Counted from the first letter of the stretch, positions 1 through 11,630 are shown. The stretch: DNA of 64,000 nucleotides from Azadirachta indica (GCA_022749755.1 CM040447.1:16653087-16717086), one strand, 5' to 3'. Made by a program: numbers and translations. The notes: generated by a model from the sequence alone, not told the origin.

Positions 1-50
1 ACCTTTTCAAATTATAAGTGATTAATGTCCTAAAACTAATCAAGATAAAA

Positions 51-735
51 CTCTGATGGTCATGATGCATATGCTAGTGTTGTTGGGAGCATTATATATG
101 TAATGGTATGTACCAGATATGATTTGGTTATGTAATAAGTGTAATCAACAAGTTTATGACAAATCTAGGAAAATTAAATTGGCTAGCAGTCAAAAGATTG
201 CTAAGGTATCTTAAAGGGACATCTAAGGTGGGCTTAGTATGTGGAGGACTAGATCAGAAACCAAAGGAAGTCAAGGGATATGTAGATGTTGACTTTGCAG
301 AAGATCTAGATGGAAAAAGATCCTTGTCAGGATACTTGTTCACTATTTCAATATGCTTACTTAGTTGGAAATCCTCTCTTTAACATGTTGTGGTACTTTC
401 CACAATAGAGTCAGAGTATATAGCTACTATTAAAGCTGTAAAGGAGGCAAAATGGCTTCATGCGCTGAAACCTGAGTTAGGTTTAAAGCAGGAGTCAGTA
501 TGTGTGTTTTGTGATAACTAAAGTGTTATACATTTGGGTAAAAATTGAATTCATCATAAGAGAACTAAAGATATTGATGTAAGACTCCATTTTATAAGAA
601 ATGAGATAGCACCAGCGTTGGTGAGAATGGAGAAGATTCACATTAAGGAAAAACCAACTAACATGCTTACAAAATCTCTACCATTAATCAAATTTACGTA
701 TAGCTTAGATTTGGTTGGTATAGGAACAAGCTAGA
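51..735 (+). pseudogene. Ty1/copia retrotransposon, RNase H end of pol (decayed)
   Basis: Remnant of the RNase H domain of a Ty1/copia polyprotein. The region reads as YASVVGS-like, then AVKRLLRYLKGTSKVGLV, GYVDVDFAEDLDGKRSLSGY, then an IESEYIA stretch and a C-terminal HHKRTKDIDVRLHFIR-like segment. These follow the order of the copia RNase H domain (LRYLKGT, DADFAGD, STTEAEY, HIxxRxHFIR). Frameshifts and stops near 100-150, 380, 520 and 548 break the frame, so no functional protein is expected. A purine-rich tract and an LTR follow directly, so this is the 3' end of an element whose 5' part lies outside the window. Lineage (Tork-like) is a guess. Confidence 0.88.
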
Positions 736-781
736 TAACATCTAGAAAACTCAAAGTTGCTATAAGGAAAAGGATTTATGA

Positions 782-796
782 ATCAAGGTGGAGAGT
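782..796 (+). other. Polypurine tract of the copia element
   Basis: The stretch AATCAAGGTGGAGAG lies immediately before a TG that opens the following LTR. This is the expected position and composition of the plus-strand priming site of a Ty1/copia element. Confidence 0.65.
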
Positions 797-1579
797 TGTT
801 GGTTGTGATTCAGAAATCAACAGTGTCTAAGTTGAGTCTGAGGTGAATTTCAAGAATGATTTGAATAATCACTTTGAGCTATTGGGTCAGATGGCTTGAA
901 GAACTATGAGGTGAGAACCAAGTTAGGTCGATATCAAAAGAGCTCGAGACCAGGTAAGGTTAAGACTAGATCAGCATCAAGTTAGGTCAATACCAAGTTA
1001 AGTTGGGAGTTGGTCATGTCAATACCAATTCAAGTAATAAGCTTGAGCTCAGTCAAAAGCTTCATTGGTCATGTTAAGCGACAACTTAAAATAGATGTGG
1101 CCTATCACGTGCAATCTTGGAAATTTGTTAGAAGCAAATAATAAAATTAGTTATTCTGTTATTGGAGTATGCTTATAAATACAAGTATTCTTCAACCTTT
1201 GAGAGATAAGGAGAACACTGGTTCTAGTGAGAGAAACTTAGACAGAGAAAAGCTTAGATTAGAAAGAAAAGATTCAAGAGAGAGTTTTAAGCTTCTTCAT
1301 CTTGTAATTTCAAGCTTGTAATTTGGTTTTCCTAATTAATAAAATCCCTTGAAGCTAGTTTGACAGTGGATATAGGCCTTCTTGGCTAAACCACTTACAT
1401 TGTATGTTTTTAGTCTATTTTTGGTTTTGATCTCATTCTTTTTTTTTGTGATTACTTGTTATCGAGTAATTTTATGTTAGCTTTGATTCATTAAGGCTTA
1501 GATTGATTAGTCAAATTTGAGTCTTGGTTTTAGTTTGTTCATTCCACTTCACAACGCAACTGATGTTAATTCTGTAACA
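797..1579 (+). repeat. 3' LTR of the copia element
   Basis: About 780 bp beginning with TGTTGG just after the polypurine tract. A TATA-like TATAAAT lies at 1174-1180, followed by AG-rich transcribed sequence and a possible poly(A) region near 1335-1345 (AATAAAATCC). The 3' boundary is uncertain: I place it at the CA at 1578-1579, but the 5' LTR is not in the window for comparison and no target-site duplication can be shown. Confidence 0.65.
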
Positions 1580-2040
1580 TGTGTCTAAAAAGCTTTTGCC
1601 TTGGAAAGACATTGTTTTCTTCCTTCAAACCATTTTCGTTGCAAGGACTAAGAAAGCTCGTGTTTAACAACAAAAGTGCAAAGAATTTAAATGCATTACA
1701 AGTTCAAAATGGTGGAACTAGTGGAAGGATGAAGCCACCAAGCAGGTTTTTGCTGCAAAATTCCATCACCTTGGAAACATTGAAAACCTTTTGATGTATA
1801 CGGGTATGTCAAACTCTTCTTTGTCCATTATATTTCTTTCATTTTCTCAAACTTACTATTTATATTTGGTAAATAGGATAAAGAACATTTCCATTCCTAA
1901 ACTTTATCGAAATAATAGAACAGGATATGATTTTCTCAATTTAAGTATGTTAGTCCTGGTCACCCTTTCTTTTTTAATAGAACTTCTTACTAGGGATAAT
2001 AATTTGGGTCATGATATAATTATTTGATAGGATTTTGAAT
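1580..2040 (+). other. Unassigned sequence with a 71-codon open frame
   Basis: The segment after the LTR is less AT-rich than what follows and has an open frame at 1579-1794. I do not recognise the product in either strand and see no splice or domain context. It may be a displaced gene fragment or part of the site into which the copia element inserted. Function unknown. Confidence 0.25.
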
Positions 2041-2700
2041 ACAAATAGACATATTCATATTTAGGTAGTGCTTATTTCTTTTGTCTTAAGTCTAAATATA
2101 AATGAAATATAAAGTTGATTGAAATATGAATCTGAATATGTTTCTTTTTTTGACCTTAAACGTTTTAATATAAATATTAAATTATTTACTTTTATAAGTA
2201 TAAACAAATCTTAAACTGTTATGTTGACATATATGTTCTTCTTAAGTATAACATATATTTATATTTATATTTTATAAAAAATTTAATTTTGTTGACATAA
2301 TAATTCATAAATTGAATAATTTTTAATAAAATATATAACTAATTTGTATTGTGAAGAAAAATTATAAATTAGCCATTTAAATGATATAAAAATTAGTAAT
2401 AAAATAATAAAAAAATAAATAATATGAAAATATTCAATCAAGTAAAGATGGCAGAAAACAAAAAAATGCTAAATAAGATTTAAAAATTAAGTTTTAGACG
2501 TAAAGTGATAAGTAAAGGTGTTATTGATAAATAAAATATTTAATTCATTCAGGTATTTGATTATTTAGATTTAGGTTAAAATTTTTTGTACTTAATTACA
2601 TTCAAACAATTTTAAGAAGCTTTCAGATATATGTTAAAAAATAAATATATCTTAACATCTAAATAACTTTATTCAAATTATGGTTTAAAGAAAAAGCCCT
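2040..2700. repeat. AT-rich MITE-like repeat, family copy 1
   Basis: This AT-rich segment shares order and wording with two segments at about 8085-8490 and 8490-9215. Shared parts include a TTTGTTTTTT-type start region and a block around 2553-2655 (TTAGGTTAAAATTTTTT, then TTAATTACATT, then ATATATGTTAAAAAATAAAT) that recurs at 8355-8455 and 9075-9165. No coding capacity. Probably a non-autonomous DNA transposon family, but the ends are not resolved. Confidence 0.45.
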
Positions 2701-2725
2701 AATAAAAAAGACACTACTATAAAAT

Positions 2726-2970
2726 AGGTGATAGAGTTGTGACAACATTAATAATCATGTCGAATTTAATTTAGAGGTCATGATATATAAATCTTTTTTA
2801 TGATATAATTAACTATTTGAGTAATCATTTAATGTTAACTCATTGATGATTAAATAAATTTATTTTATATTTTTTAACTTTTAAAGTTCTCTAGTTATAT
2901 TTGCCACATTTTAAAAAGTGCTCAATTCTATTTAAAACGAAATTATTAGCATTTAAGGTAGTAATATAAA
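2726..2970. repeat. Degenerate repeat shared with 35936-36100
   Basis: The block TATGATATAATTAACTATTT at about 2799-2818 and the T-rich sequence after it recur at 35960-36100. The preceding bases mention a hormone-like free stretch of GACAC/GTGTC words found in a common dispersed plant repeat family. No coding capacity seen. Confidence 0.35.
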
Positions 2971-2985
2971 TATTTTAATATACAT

Positions 2986-3085
2986 NNNNNNNNNNNNNNN
3001 NNNNNNNNNNNNNNNNNNNNNNNNNNNNNNNNNNNNNNNNNNNNNNNNNNNNNNNNNNNNNNNNNNNNNNNNNNNNNNNNNNNNN
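2986..3085. other. Assembly gap (100 N)
   Basis: Exactly 100 undetermined bases, the conventional length for a scaffold join of unknown true size. It lies about 0.9 kb beyond the last recognisable peroxidase exon, in the direction where the missing exon would be. Confidence 0.99.
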
Positions 3086-3811
3086 TTTGAATGATGAACA
3101 TCTTGCAACTCCGAGGGTATGCGCTCCTGAGATATAATGGCGATAATAACATTTGAGTCCCTAAATATTATTAAAATAATAAATTGAGATGTAATTTATA
3201 AATTTTAACAAATGGATCCTCAACTTTATTTTTTATTAATTTTATATTAGTGTCTACCGGGGATAAAATTATTATAATCGAGTAAATTATATCTAAATTT
3301 ATTTTTTAGTAAAATTCAAGAATAAAATATTATTATTAAGAAGTATAAACAAATTATTACAAAATTGGATAATGACATATTCATACCTAAACTCTGAAAA
3401 TGTTACAAATCAGGACAAAATATCAGCAATTTAGTCTCTAATATGACAATATGCTAAGAACTAAATTATTAAAACTAAGCAAATTATATCTTAATATCTT
3501 ATTTTTTAAAGTTTAGAGACAAAAATATTTACTAAAAATTAAATAATTTAAGTTCACATGGGTTAAATAAAAAAAAAAAAATTTTGTGAGATATCATTTC
3601 ACCAAGGTCCCAACTATAATTAATATGTGCAAATTTAAAACCAATTATCGATAAGGCTAAAAATCTTTTGTGTTATGTTTGATTTATGAGCTGTGTTATA
3701 AAAATATTATCTAAATTCCTAATAGAATTTTCTTATATCAGTAAATTTTTTTTTTAAAATAAAGTCCAATTTGGTGGATGGTGGTTGCCATTTCTATTTT
3801 CTGCCAGCCCA

Positions 3812-3820
<9 letters not shown>
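3086..3820. other. AT-rich non-coding sequence between gap and peroxidase exon 3
   Basis: No reading frame here resembles the missing peroxidase exon 4, and nothing else is recognisable. If the peroxidase gene is intact in the plant, this is part of its third intron. Confidence 0.5.

Positions 3821-3862
<42 letters not shown>
3821..3862. repeat. Compound microsatellite (GT)n(AT)n
   Basis: About 11 GT units followed directly by about 10 AT units, inside what would be intron 3 of the peroxidase gene. Confidence 0.97.
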
Positions 3863-4006
3863 GTTACTTGTTTGGCTTTACTTTTTGTTTATTAATTTTA
3901 ATTTAAAGAACACGAAACATATAAACTATGGTTTACTTATAGGTCCCATAATTTCATTCCATTTGAACATATTCATAAATATTATTAATATGATTCAGTA
4001 ATTCAC

Positions 4007-4773
4007 CTGATAAAGCAACCATCTCTTGAGCAGTGAAACCACGTTGGCCAAAGGCTCTAATGAGCTCAGTTGCATTGAAGGTTGGAAATGGTAGATTAAT
4101 GGTGTCTTCGATCTTTGATCTTCTTCCGTCTTTTCTTCCCTTTGGTGTATCATACACTGGACCCCCGGCCTGCGACACCATGGATACAATACACATTAAT
4201 ATTTATCAATTAATATTGTTTACATCAAGAAATTGTTAACAACGTACCCAGAAAATGGCATCTCTAGCAGCCATAGCAACGATATCAGCACAGGAAACAA
4301 CACCGGGGCATTCATCTTCGAGCTCTTCCTTAGCATCATCAATGATTTCGTAACCCTTCAGGCTCAGATTCCCTGGTGAGTCCTTCTCCGCTGTGTTATC
4401 CTTCGTTGAATCAATCAGAATCGACCCATCACATCCCTATAAGGTTAATGTAACTGATTATGTATATAGTTAACATGATGAAATTTGTTTGATTGTATTT
4501 TGATTAGTTGATTACCTCGATGAAGCAATCATGGAAGTGCATTCGAACGAGAGCAGCAGCGAGAGTGGGATCAGATTGGAGAGCTCTGTTGACTGTGTTT
4601 TTAACGATTTGTTCACCAAATGGGCAAGTCATTAAGTAGTAATCCATCCGAAGGCCATCAACTCCAATTCTGAAACCACTCACTATCACTTCTATGAGTA
4701 AGAATACACAAACCAAATTTGCCAATACCATTTTGCCTAAGCTCAGAGGAGACTTCAACAGCATATTGAACAA
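4007..4773 (-). CDS. Class III peroxidase, PER47-like, exons 1-3 only (partial)
   Basis: Secreted haem peroxidase that would use H2O2 on phenolic substrates in the wall. Exon 1 is 4773-4516, exon 2 is 4436-4248 and exon 3 is 4169-4007, all with GT-AG borders at the introns conserved in this family. Exon 1 has a hydrophobic signal segment (about residues 15-38), TCPFGEQIV and RMHFHDCF with catalytic Arg77 and distal His81. Exon 2 carries [10 protein letters not shown] and [18 protein letters not shown]. Exon 3 ends in MVALSG with a good donor. The wording ([25 protein letters not shown]) matches the Arabidopsis PER47 group. About 203 codons are present against about 315 usual. Exon 4, with the proximal His ligand, second Ca site and C-terminal cysteines, is not seen before the gap at 2986. 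Either it lies in the gap or the gene is truncated. Met1, Met4 or Met15 could start. Confidence 0.9.
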
Positions 4774-4833
4774 ATTAGGTTAATGGAAGTGGAAGTAGTT
4801 TTGTTTTCTTCTGCTGGGATGAGGAGTGGAGAG

Positions 4834-4845
4834 GTATCTATATAA
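4834..4845 (-). promoter_or_regulatory. Putative TATA box of the peroxidase gene
   Basis: Read on the minus strand, ATTTATATAGAT lies about 60-70 bases upstream of the peroxidase ATG at 4773, in otherwise mixed-composition sequence. The position suits a plant core promoter. Inferred from position and composition only. Confidence 0.5.
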
Positions 4846-4859
4846 ATGGGAATGATTGA

Positions 4860-5849
4860 GAGAAAGTGTTGCGTCCATTCCTTTACCTAATCTAATAGAT
4901 TATGATAATCTTAATTATTAAATTATATGCGTATGTTCGTGCATGTAAATGCTGGGGTTTCACCACTTGTTGATTTTCAAATGAAACAAGTTAAATATCT
5001 TCAATTCTAGCACATGTAATTTCAATTATAGAATTCAACAATGCTTAAAAGAAATTGATTAATTAATTAATTAAGTGATTCATAGACCCATTAATTTATC
5101 TAGAATATTCCACTTGTTGGAGATCTTAATTGTTCCTCCACTCATATATTTTTAGTGGAGGGAAATTATTAAAACATCTTAAAAGATAGCAAGCAATTAA
5201 AGAGAAGAGAAATAATATATATATATATATATATATTATTAATTAATATATATTAATTCATATTGTCAAACCTCCCCAACCCAATATAGCTTTTGTTGTG
5301 TTTATCCATTGACTCAAATTAAAATATTAATTATATTCTAAATTTTTACCACAGGATCCACTTTCTTCTTGCAATTTTGAATTTTAGATTCAAAAGCTGA
5401 TCATATATATCAAGATTATATATTAAATAATTAAGTTAATTATCAAAATCAAATAAATAAAATGATATTATTTTTTAAAAATTTGTTTTGACTTAATTAT
5501 TGTGTTTTGATTTAATTATAGTCTATTTATAACACAACTTTTGGACAACCTAACTACATGCAAGAGGACCAACATATATATATATATATATATATATGAT
5601 ATGTTAAGATTAAATGTAATTAATTGCATGGATTGCATGTATCAATTCTTAAGGTTGTTTTCTCTAATTGCTATTATAATAATGTTACATATACAAAATT
5701 AATAAATAATATGATAATTAATGTCACATAAATAAGTTCTTATCACATGTTTTATATATTTTTCATTTTTAAAAAATATAAAATATATAATAACGATATA
5801 GAAATATCATATTAATTTATATAATTAAATTTGTATATTTAACAAACCT

Positions 5850-5887
<38 letters not shown>

Positions 5888-6040
5888 AACAAAACAAAAC
5901 ATATTAAGAATTATATTATATATATGGGTATAGCTATGCTAGTTGACTAGTTTGTAGATATATCTATATACATATATAATAATTAGTTTTAATGATTTTT
6001 AAATTTTAAAAATAGAAATATATAATTAAAAATGATGATG
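4860..6040. other. AT-rich intergenic sequence upstream of the peroxidase
   Basis: No gene seen. Holds simple repeats: (AT)n at 5213-5236, (TA)n at 5573-5598 and a pure ATT run at 5852-5885. Confidence 0.7.
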
Positions 6041-6042
6041 AA

Positions 6043-6068
6043 AGTGGGAGTGGGAGTGGGAGTGGGAG
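6043..6068. repeat. Short tandem repeat (GTGGGA)4
   Basis: Four perfect units of a G-rich hexamer directly before the first copy of the locally duplicated segment. G-runs of this kind could form a G-quadruplex on one strand. Confidence 0.9.
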
Positions 6069-6159
6069 AACGGAATGCAATGCAGCTGGTTTCCATTTAT
6101 TCGGAGTTCATACATGCATTCCAATTTGCAATTGCAAACCAACTTTTGTGAAGTGGAGA

Positions 6160-6330
6160 AGGAGGAAAGACGATTTAACAACTACTTAGAATAAAAAGTG
6201 ATTTGTACTACGCGTGAAAGACGGTTGTTGTGTTGAGTGCTTCCAACGCGTAGTCAACATGTGGGTGGACTAGTGCAAATCTAATTATATACATTCATGC
6301 AAATTATATTATATATATATATATATATAT
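6160..6330. repeat. Local duplicated segment, unit 1 (right end only)
   Basis: The segment with GAAAGACGGTTGTTGTGTTG, GTCAACATGTGG and TGCAAAT followed by an AT microsatellite corresponds closely to 10990-11150 (GAAAGACAGTTGTTGTATTG, TTCAACATGTGG, TGCAAAT, then a CA microsatellite). It is the right-hand end of a non-coding unit that recurs more fully at 7400-11150 and 32280-35400. No reading frame. Confidence 0.7.
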
Positions 6331-6333
6331 ATA

Positions 6334-7394
6334 GAAAAATTGACAGATATTTTGTGATACTTGGGATAATAAATAGATACCACTAATATTAGAGAAAAAA
6401 AATAAATATTTCTCATGTTTAGCCAAATAGATAAATATTTCTTAATTACTATACAATTGTAAAAAATAATTATTTTTTTACTCTTAAATATTTAGAGGAC
6501 ATATAAATTAATTATTTTAATCTAATTATTAATACATAATAATTAATATATCATTATAATTTATTTCATAATAATTATGTATTTAAATATTTTTGATAAT
6601 TAATTCCTAAATTATTATGAATATTTTAAATAATTTTACTATCATTATATTAATTTAAAAACAATCAACTAAAAATAAATTCTAAATAATATTTGGATGA
6701 TATGAATTATATTATTTATATTTTGAGAATTTTTTTGACAAATAAATATATCATATTGAATATTTAAAATATATATAAAAAATATTATAAATAATATATT
6801 CATGAAATTCAAATCTTAGTTTGAATTTATTTTAATTGTTTGTAATTATGAGAATAATTATACAATTTATACATAATTATATTAATTTATAAATAAAATA
6901 ACTAAAATAATTTATGTAATTTATAACCAAATATTCTTAATTTATAATATAATCAATTAAAATAAAATTCAAATAATATTGGAATTATATGATTTAGATT
7001 ATTTATAATTTTGAGAATATTTGTATAATTTATACATAACTTTATTAATTTATAAATAAAATAATTTGAATAATTTATAATAAAATATTTTCAAAAAACA
7101 TTGAATATTATTTAATATAATGATACTAAAATTATTTAAAATATTAATAATAATTTAAAGACTAATTATTAAAAATATTTGGATACATAATTATAAAAAA
7201 AAATTATAAGAGTATATCAATTATTATATATTAATATTAGATTAAAATGATCAATTAATATGCTTTTTAAATATATAAGAGTAAAATAATTAATTTTCAT
7301 AACTGTATAGTAATTTAGAGGATATCTGTTTATTTAACTAAATATGAGAGAAATTTTTATTTTTCTCCAAACATGGGGGGTATTGTCAATTTCC
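6334..7394. mobile_element. Foldback DNA transposon, Mutator-like, non-autonomous
   Basis: A 1.06-kb element with long terminal inverted repeats. The left end reads GAAAAATTGACAGATA and the right end, reverse-complemented, reads GGAAATTGACAATACCCCCC. The arms stay alignable for more than 300 bases (for example TAATTACTATACAATTGTAA against AAATTACTATACAGTTATGA, and TTTTAAATAATTTTACTATC against TTTTAAATAATTTTAGTATC). Long AT-rich inverted repeats opening with GGAAATTG..AATACCCCC are typical of plant MULEs. It sits in a TA microsatellite, so a 9-bp target duplication cannot be told from the repeat. No coding capacity. Confidence 0.75.
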
Positions 7395-8084
7395 TTATAT
7401 ATATATATATATAAAAGAATGGATCAACAACCCTATAAATTTATACACATTCTTATACTATTTATTGACCATTAGATTTAAGCATTTCAAACAGTTAAAA
7501 TTAAATTGGATATGTGTAATTAGTACATCATAATTAATGCACATATTAAATTTAATCTTAATACAACATTTGACATTTAAAATTGTTATTATTATTATCT
7601 TTTAGAAAAGCTTCAAGGGTTGAGACTTGAGAGTGTTAATGGTCAAAGCACTAAACTGCATAAGCAGTCATGCATTCTCATCTTTACCTTTTTTTTTTTT
7701 CTAACACCTTTTAAAAAATTTATTCAAATTTCAAAAGTTACACATAAAACATATCATGCTATTTCGATTAATACATAATAATCTTCTAATTTGAAGCTCA
7801 CCTCCTCTACTAATTAAATTTTGTCGCATATAATAATTATAAAGTCAGTAACAACTTTCTAATTATGGTAGACTAAAATATATACTATCAAAATTTTGTA
7901 GAGTTCAAATTATAAATAATATATTCTACAAAAATCGAATAGTAAAACAGTATTTATCTTCAAATGATTTTTTAAGAGGGACATTGCATAACTGTTTCTA
8001 AATAATCAAACAATCAAATAAGTGTATTTCTTAATTTAATATTCTCATAGTATTAATTAGTATAATAAAATTTGACTTTGAAGT

Positions 8085-9215
8085 ATAAGTTCGTGTTTGT
8101 TTTTTCTATTTGAAATTTAAATATAACTAAAATATGAATTTAACTAAAATATGAATTTGATTGATATGCTTGCTTTTTCACTTTTAAAGTTTTAAATATA
8201 AATGTTAAATTGTTTATTTTTTTAAAAAAATTTGAAACTGATATATTGACATATATGTGCTAAAAAATCTTAAATTAATATATTGAGTTGTCGACATATA
8301 TAAATATTAAATAAAATTAAGAGTATTATTGACAAATAAAATATTTAAATTATTCAAACGTTTACTCATTGAAATTTAAGTTAAAATTTTTAACTTAATT
8401 GTATTTAAACGTTTTTAACAAATATTTAGATATAAGTTAAAAAACAAATAACTTTTATATATCTGAATAATTATATCAAGATTTCGGTAGCATTTATTTT
8501 TGTTGTTTGAACTCTAAACATAATTGAAATCTGAATCTAACTGAAATTTAAATTTGAATGATATGTTTGTTTTTTATTTTAAAACATCTAAAAATGAGTA
8601 TTAAGTTGTTTGTTTTAACAAAATAAAAAAAATCTGAAAATTAATATTTTGATATATATACCTTTTTAAATAATATACTTATTTTATAATAATTTTAATT
8701 ATATTAGCACAATAATAAATAAAAAAATTGATAAAAAAATTAATAAATTATATTACTATGTACATTATTTATTTGTTTGATATATGTTTTTTTTTAAAAA
8801 AAAATTTTTAATCTATGATATAAAAATCAATAAAAATTAAATAAAAATAATAATTCATATTGTAATATAATTATAATTATATATATAAATATACAAATTT
8901 ATTGTAATAATTAAAGTATAAAATAAGTAGAATTCAGAGGACAAATAAAGAGAACTCACAATAGAGAAGAGATATATAAAAAAAAGTTAAATAGGGTTAT
9001 ATTTTTTTTAGATAAATAAATTAATAAAATAAGAATATTTTTAAAAAATAAAAATATTAAATTATTTAGACATTTATTCACTCACATTTAAGTCAAAATT
9101 TTTAACTTAATTATATTTAAATTTTTTAACAAATATTTAGATATAAATTAAAAAATAAATAATTTTTAAACATTTAAATAATTATGTTCAAACTTCGTCT
9201 AAAAAAACAAACAAT
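8085..9215. repeat. Two adjacent AT-rich MITE-like repeats, family copies 2 and 3
   Basis: The copies run about 8085-8490 and 8490-9215, head to tail. Each opens with a TTTGTTTTTT/TTGTTGTTTGAAC-type sequence and ends in a block containing TTTTTAACTTAATT, ATTTAAA and ACAAATATTTAGATATAA. The final end near 9180-9215 (GTTCAAACTTCGTC then CAAAC) looks like the inverse of the start. The equivalent position in unit 3 lacks most of this, so they inserted after the local duplication. Exact termini are not resolved. Confidence 0.45.
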
Positions 9216-9419
9216 CTCTTCGTCCCAAAAACAAACAAGTCTCAAATTTAACAAATTCTATATTAAATTAAGTGCATATATGTTATGCAAAAGTTATTCC
9301 TCATATGATGGTCAACTATATGTATTAATTTATGTGAAGCCATTTAGAACCATTACATCAATGCAAGCCGACAGTGTTTCCATCTAAATGCACAAATTCT
9401 TAAAGCCGCCGCCTTTATA

Positions 9420-9480
9420 TATAAATATATATTTATATTGCTTTATATCGTGTAATATTTTACTTAATATATAATATTTT
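9420..9480. repeat. AT microsatellite-rich patch
   Basis: Short runs of TATATA without a clean unit; the same position in unit 3 (33830-33890) has expanded to longer TA and CA/TA runs. Confidence 0.5.
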
Positions 9481-11128
9481 TTCTAATTAGATTCACATCT
9501 TAGCATCTTCTATAGTCATTGCACAATTAATTAATTAATTACATGTAATGTTGGTCCAACTTTTTGTCATTATATTACTACGTGTACAACAAAGTAAGGA
9601 TGTTATTATTTGTGATTACTGTTAGCTGATGTATGTATGGTGTGTGTGTATATATATATAATGGAAAGTTTTCAACATAATTTGTAGATCATTCCTATTT
9701 TAAATTGATGATTACATTGCATTTTAAACAATCCAACATTCTAATGTAACAATTATATCATACAATCCTTGCGTTGTAATCCTATCCTTACTTTATATCG
9801 GTATAGACAAAAAAGTAAAATCGATTTGATTCTCTTATTATAACAATTTGGTTTCATTAAATTCTTACTTTTTGAAACCAATCAAACCAAGAGTAAATCG
9901 ATAAGAACCAAAAGTAAAATTTTATTTAAATATTTAAATATTATAAAAAGTATAAATAAATAAAAAATTTATAAAGCTTAACATAAATTTACATAAATAA
10001 AAGGAATATTTTATAAATTTTACAAAATTTCTTTCTGTCTATAATATTAAAAAAATTTAAGAGCTTATATAAAAATAACTTTTAAAATTAGAACTAAAAA
10101 CTTGAGGCTAAAATCGAAGTTACCAAACTATTGAATCAAAATACAGAATTGAATCAAACCAAATCGAATTAGCTCCGCATTTGATTAAATTTAGTTTGGG
10201 TCTCAGAAACCCAATCTTAATCTTAATTTTATATATTAAGATTTTGTTTAGTAGTAAGGTATGTATTTCATGGTTGAAATATGATAATCCAATTTATGTG
10301 GCCTTGTGATGCAAGAAATATAATAGAAATATACTAATTTAGTAATACAAATGATTTTTATTTTTATTGAAGCAATCAATGTAATAATATTTTTTCAATT
10401 ATTTCCTTTGTGGATAAAATGACTTCTAGTATCATTTTTGTGCTATGTCACCTTAAGCCTAAATTCACTTTTGATTAGAGTTTAACCCTACTTGATTATA
10501 CACACGGGATCATCAAAACTTACACACTAAGTATTTATTTATTTTTTAGTCTAAAGTTTGAATATAATTCATTTCCAGTCGTTTATATATTTTGAATATA
10601 ATTATTTTTTAATTGACTACTGAAAAATTGGTAATCATATATTAATAAAATAAGTTAAATTTTTTAATTTAACACTAAAGTCCAAGATAAATTTTCTAGT
10701 TGTAATGAATTAAAATAAATACCCTTATAAAATTCATTTATTTTCTTATATATAGAGTTTATCTTAATTATTTATAAGGATATGATAAGTAAAATTACTA
10801 ATTTTCAGATTTTTACATTCATACATGATAAATAAAAAAAATATATTATTTAGAATAATTCAGATTTATATATTTAATTTTTTTTTTTATATTCATATTC
10901 ATTAAGATTATGGATAAGAAAATAAACCGACCCTAAGTGTTGGAGGAAATGTCTATATTATTTAAAAGCAAATATATAACTAAAGAGGAAACTTTAAAAG
11001 GATAGATTTCTCCTTAAAATAAAAAGTGAATGTACTACACATGAAAGACAGTTGTTGTATTGAATGCTTTCAATGCGTATTCAACATGTGGATGTATGTA
11101 GTGCAAATCATAGACATCCATGCAAATA

Positions 11129-11149
11129 ATACACACACACACACACACA
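11129..11149. repeat. (CA)n microsatellite at the gypsy insertion point
   Basis: Runs of AC immediately left of the gypsy LTR. The right flank of the same element (32226-32294) is also microsatellite (ACAT/AT), so the element appears to have inserted into a simple repeat at the junction of two duplicated units. Confidence 0.85.
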
Positions 11150-11157
11150 TATATTGT

Positions 11158-11630
11158 TGATATGGGAAGTTTGCTTGACTACACCAAGTTTGGAGATAGG
11201 TCTAGGTGTTTTTAATGTGATTAGTTAGGCCACACTAGGTCTTCGTTCTAAGGAGATAGGTGACGTGGTCCGAAGCTGGGCCAAGGGAGAGATGGCTAGA
11301 AGACCTTCGACATGGCGAATAGACATTGCTTGTATCTCACACAACCACTCTGTTTTACCTCGTTAGACCTCGAGCAGTCTCGAACTCAGTTTTCACCAGG
11401 TTGCTCTACGAACACCTTATAAGACAAAACGCAGTCAGACCAAGGTCATTTCTCTGGCGACCCCTCTCCAATGATTAAGTCAGTTTCAATCAAAGAGTGA
11501 AATTGAAGGGCATGGGTCTTGCCCTTTTATGTAAACGGAAATAAAATGTTGAGAAGGGAAAAGAAGTCTAACAAGGGTAAACGAGGTTAAGACTTCTCAT
11601 CCTTTGGAAAAATGGTCTTAGAGAGGTGTT
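11158..11630 (-). repeat. Left (3') LTR of the Tat-lineage gypsy element, first part
   Basis: Begins TGATATGGG and is alignable with 30652-31115 throughout (shared GGAGATAGGTGACGTGGTCC, AGCAGTCTC, GGAAATAAAATGTTGA, GACTTCTCATCCTTT). Broken at 11630 by the nested insertion; it resumes at 20712. As the element reads on the minus strand, this is the distal part of its 3' LTR. Confidence 0.88.
11626..11630. repeat. Target-site duplication GTGTT, left copy
   Basis: GTGTT precedes the nested insertion here and follows it at 20707-20711. In the uninterrupted LTR the site reads GAGAGGTGTTCATGGAGGAC near 31113-31132, with the pentamer once, confirming the insertion point. Confidence 0.85.

Larger units (their letters stand above)
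7400..11150. repeat. Local duplicated segment, unit 2
   Basis: Non-coding segment colinear with 32280-35400. Matching blocks include 7440-7580 with 32290-32420, 7570-7700 with 33185-33300 (CAAAGCACTAAACTGCATAA against CAAAGCACTAAAGTGCATAA), 9245-9420 with 33670-33830 (ATGATGGTCAACTATAT and TTAGAACCATTACATCAATG), 9720-9800 with 34080-34150, 10255-10340 with 35145-35225, and 10940-11010 with 35320-35390. Colinearity over more than 3 kb indicates an old tandem duplication. No genes seen in it; repeats nest inside it at 8085-9215 and about 9800-10250. Confidence 0.75.

Noticed and set aside
1579..1797. 71-codon frame as a gene
   Set aside because: No recognised domain, no context, and it begins at the likely LTR border; described only as unassigned.
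2712..2726. CACTACTATAAAATA as a CACTA transposon terminus
   Set aside because: Only one end seen, in AT-rich sequence, with no subterminal motif array as at 50477.
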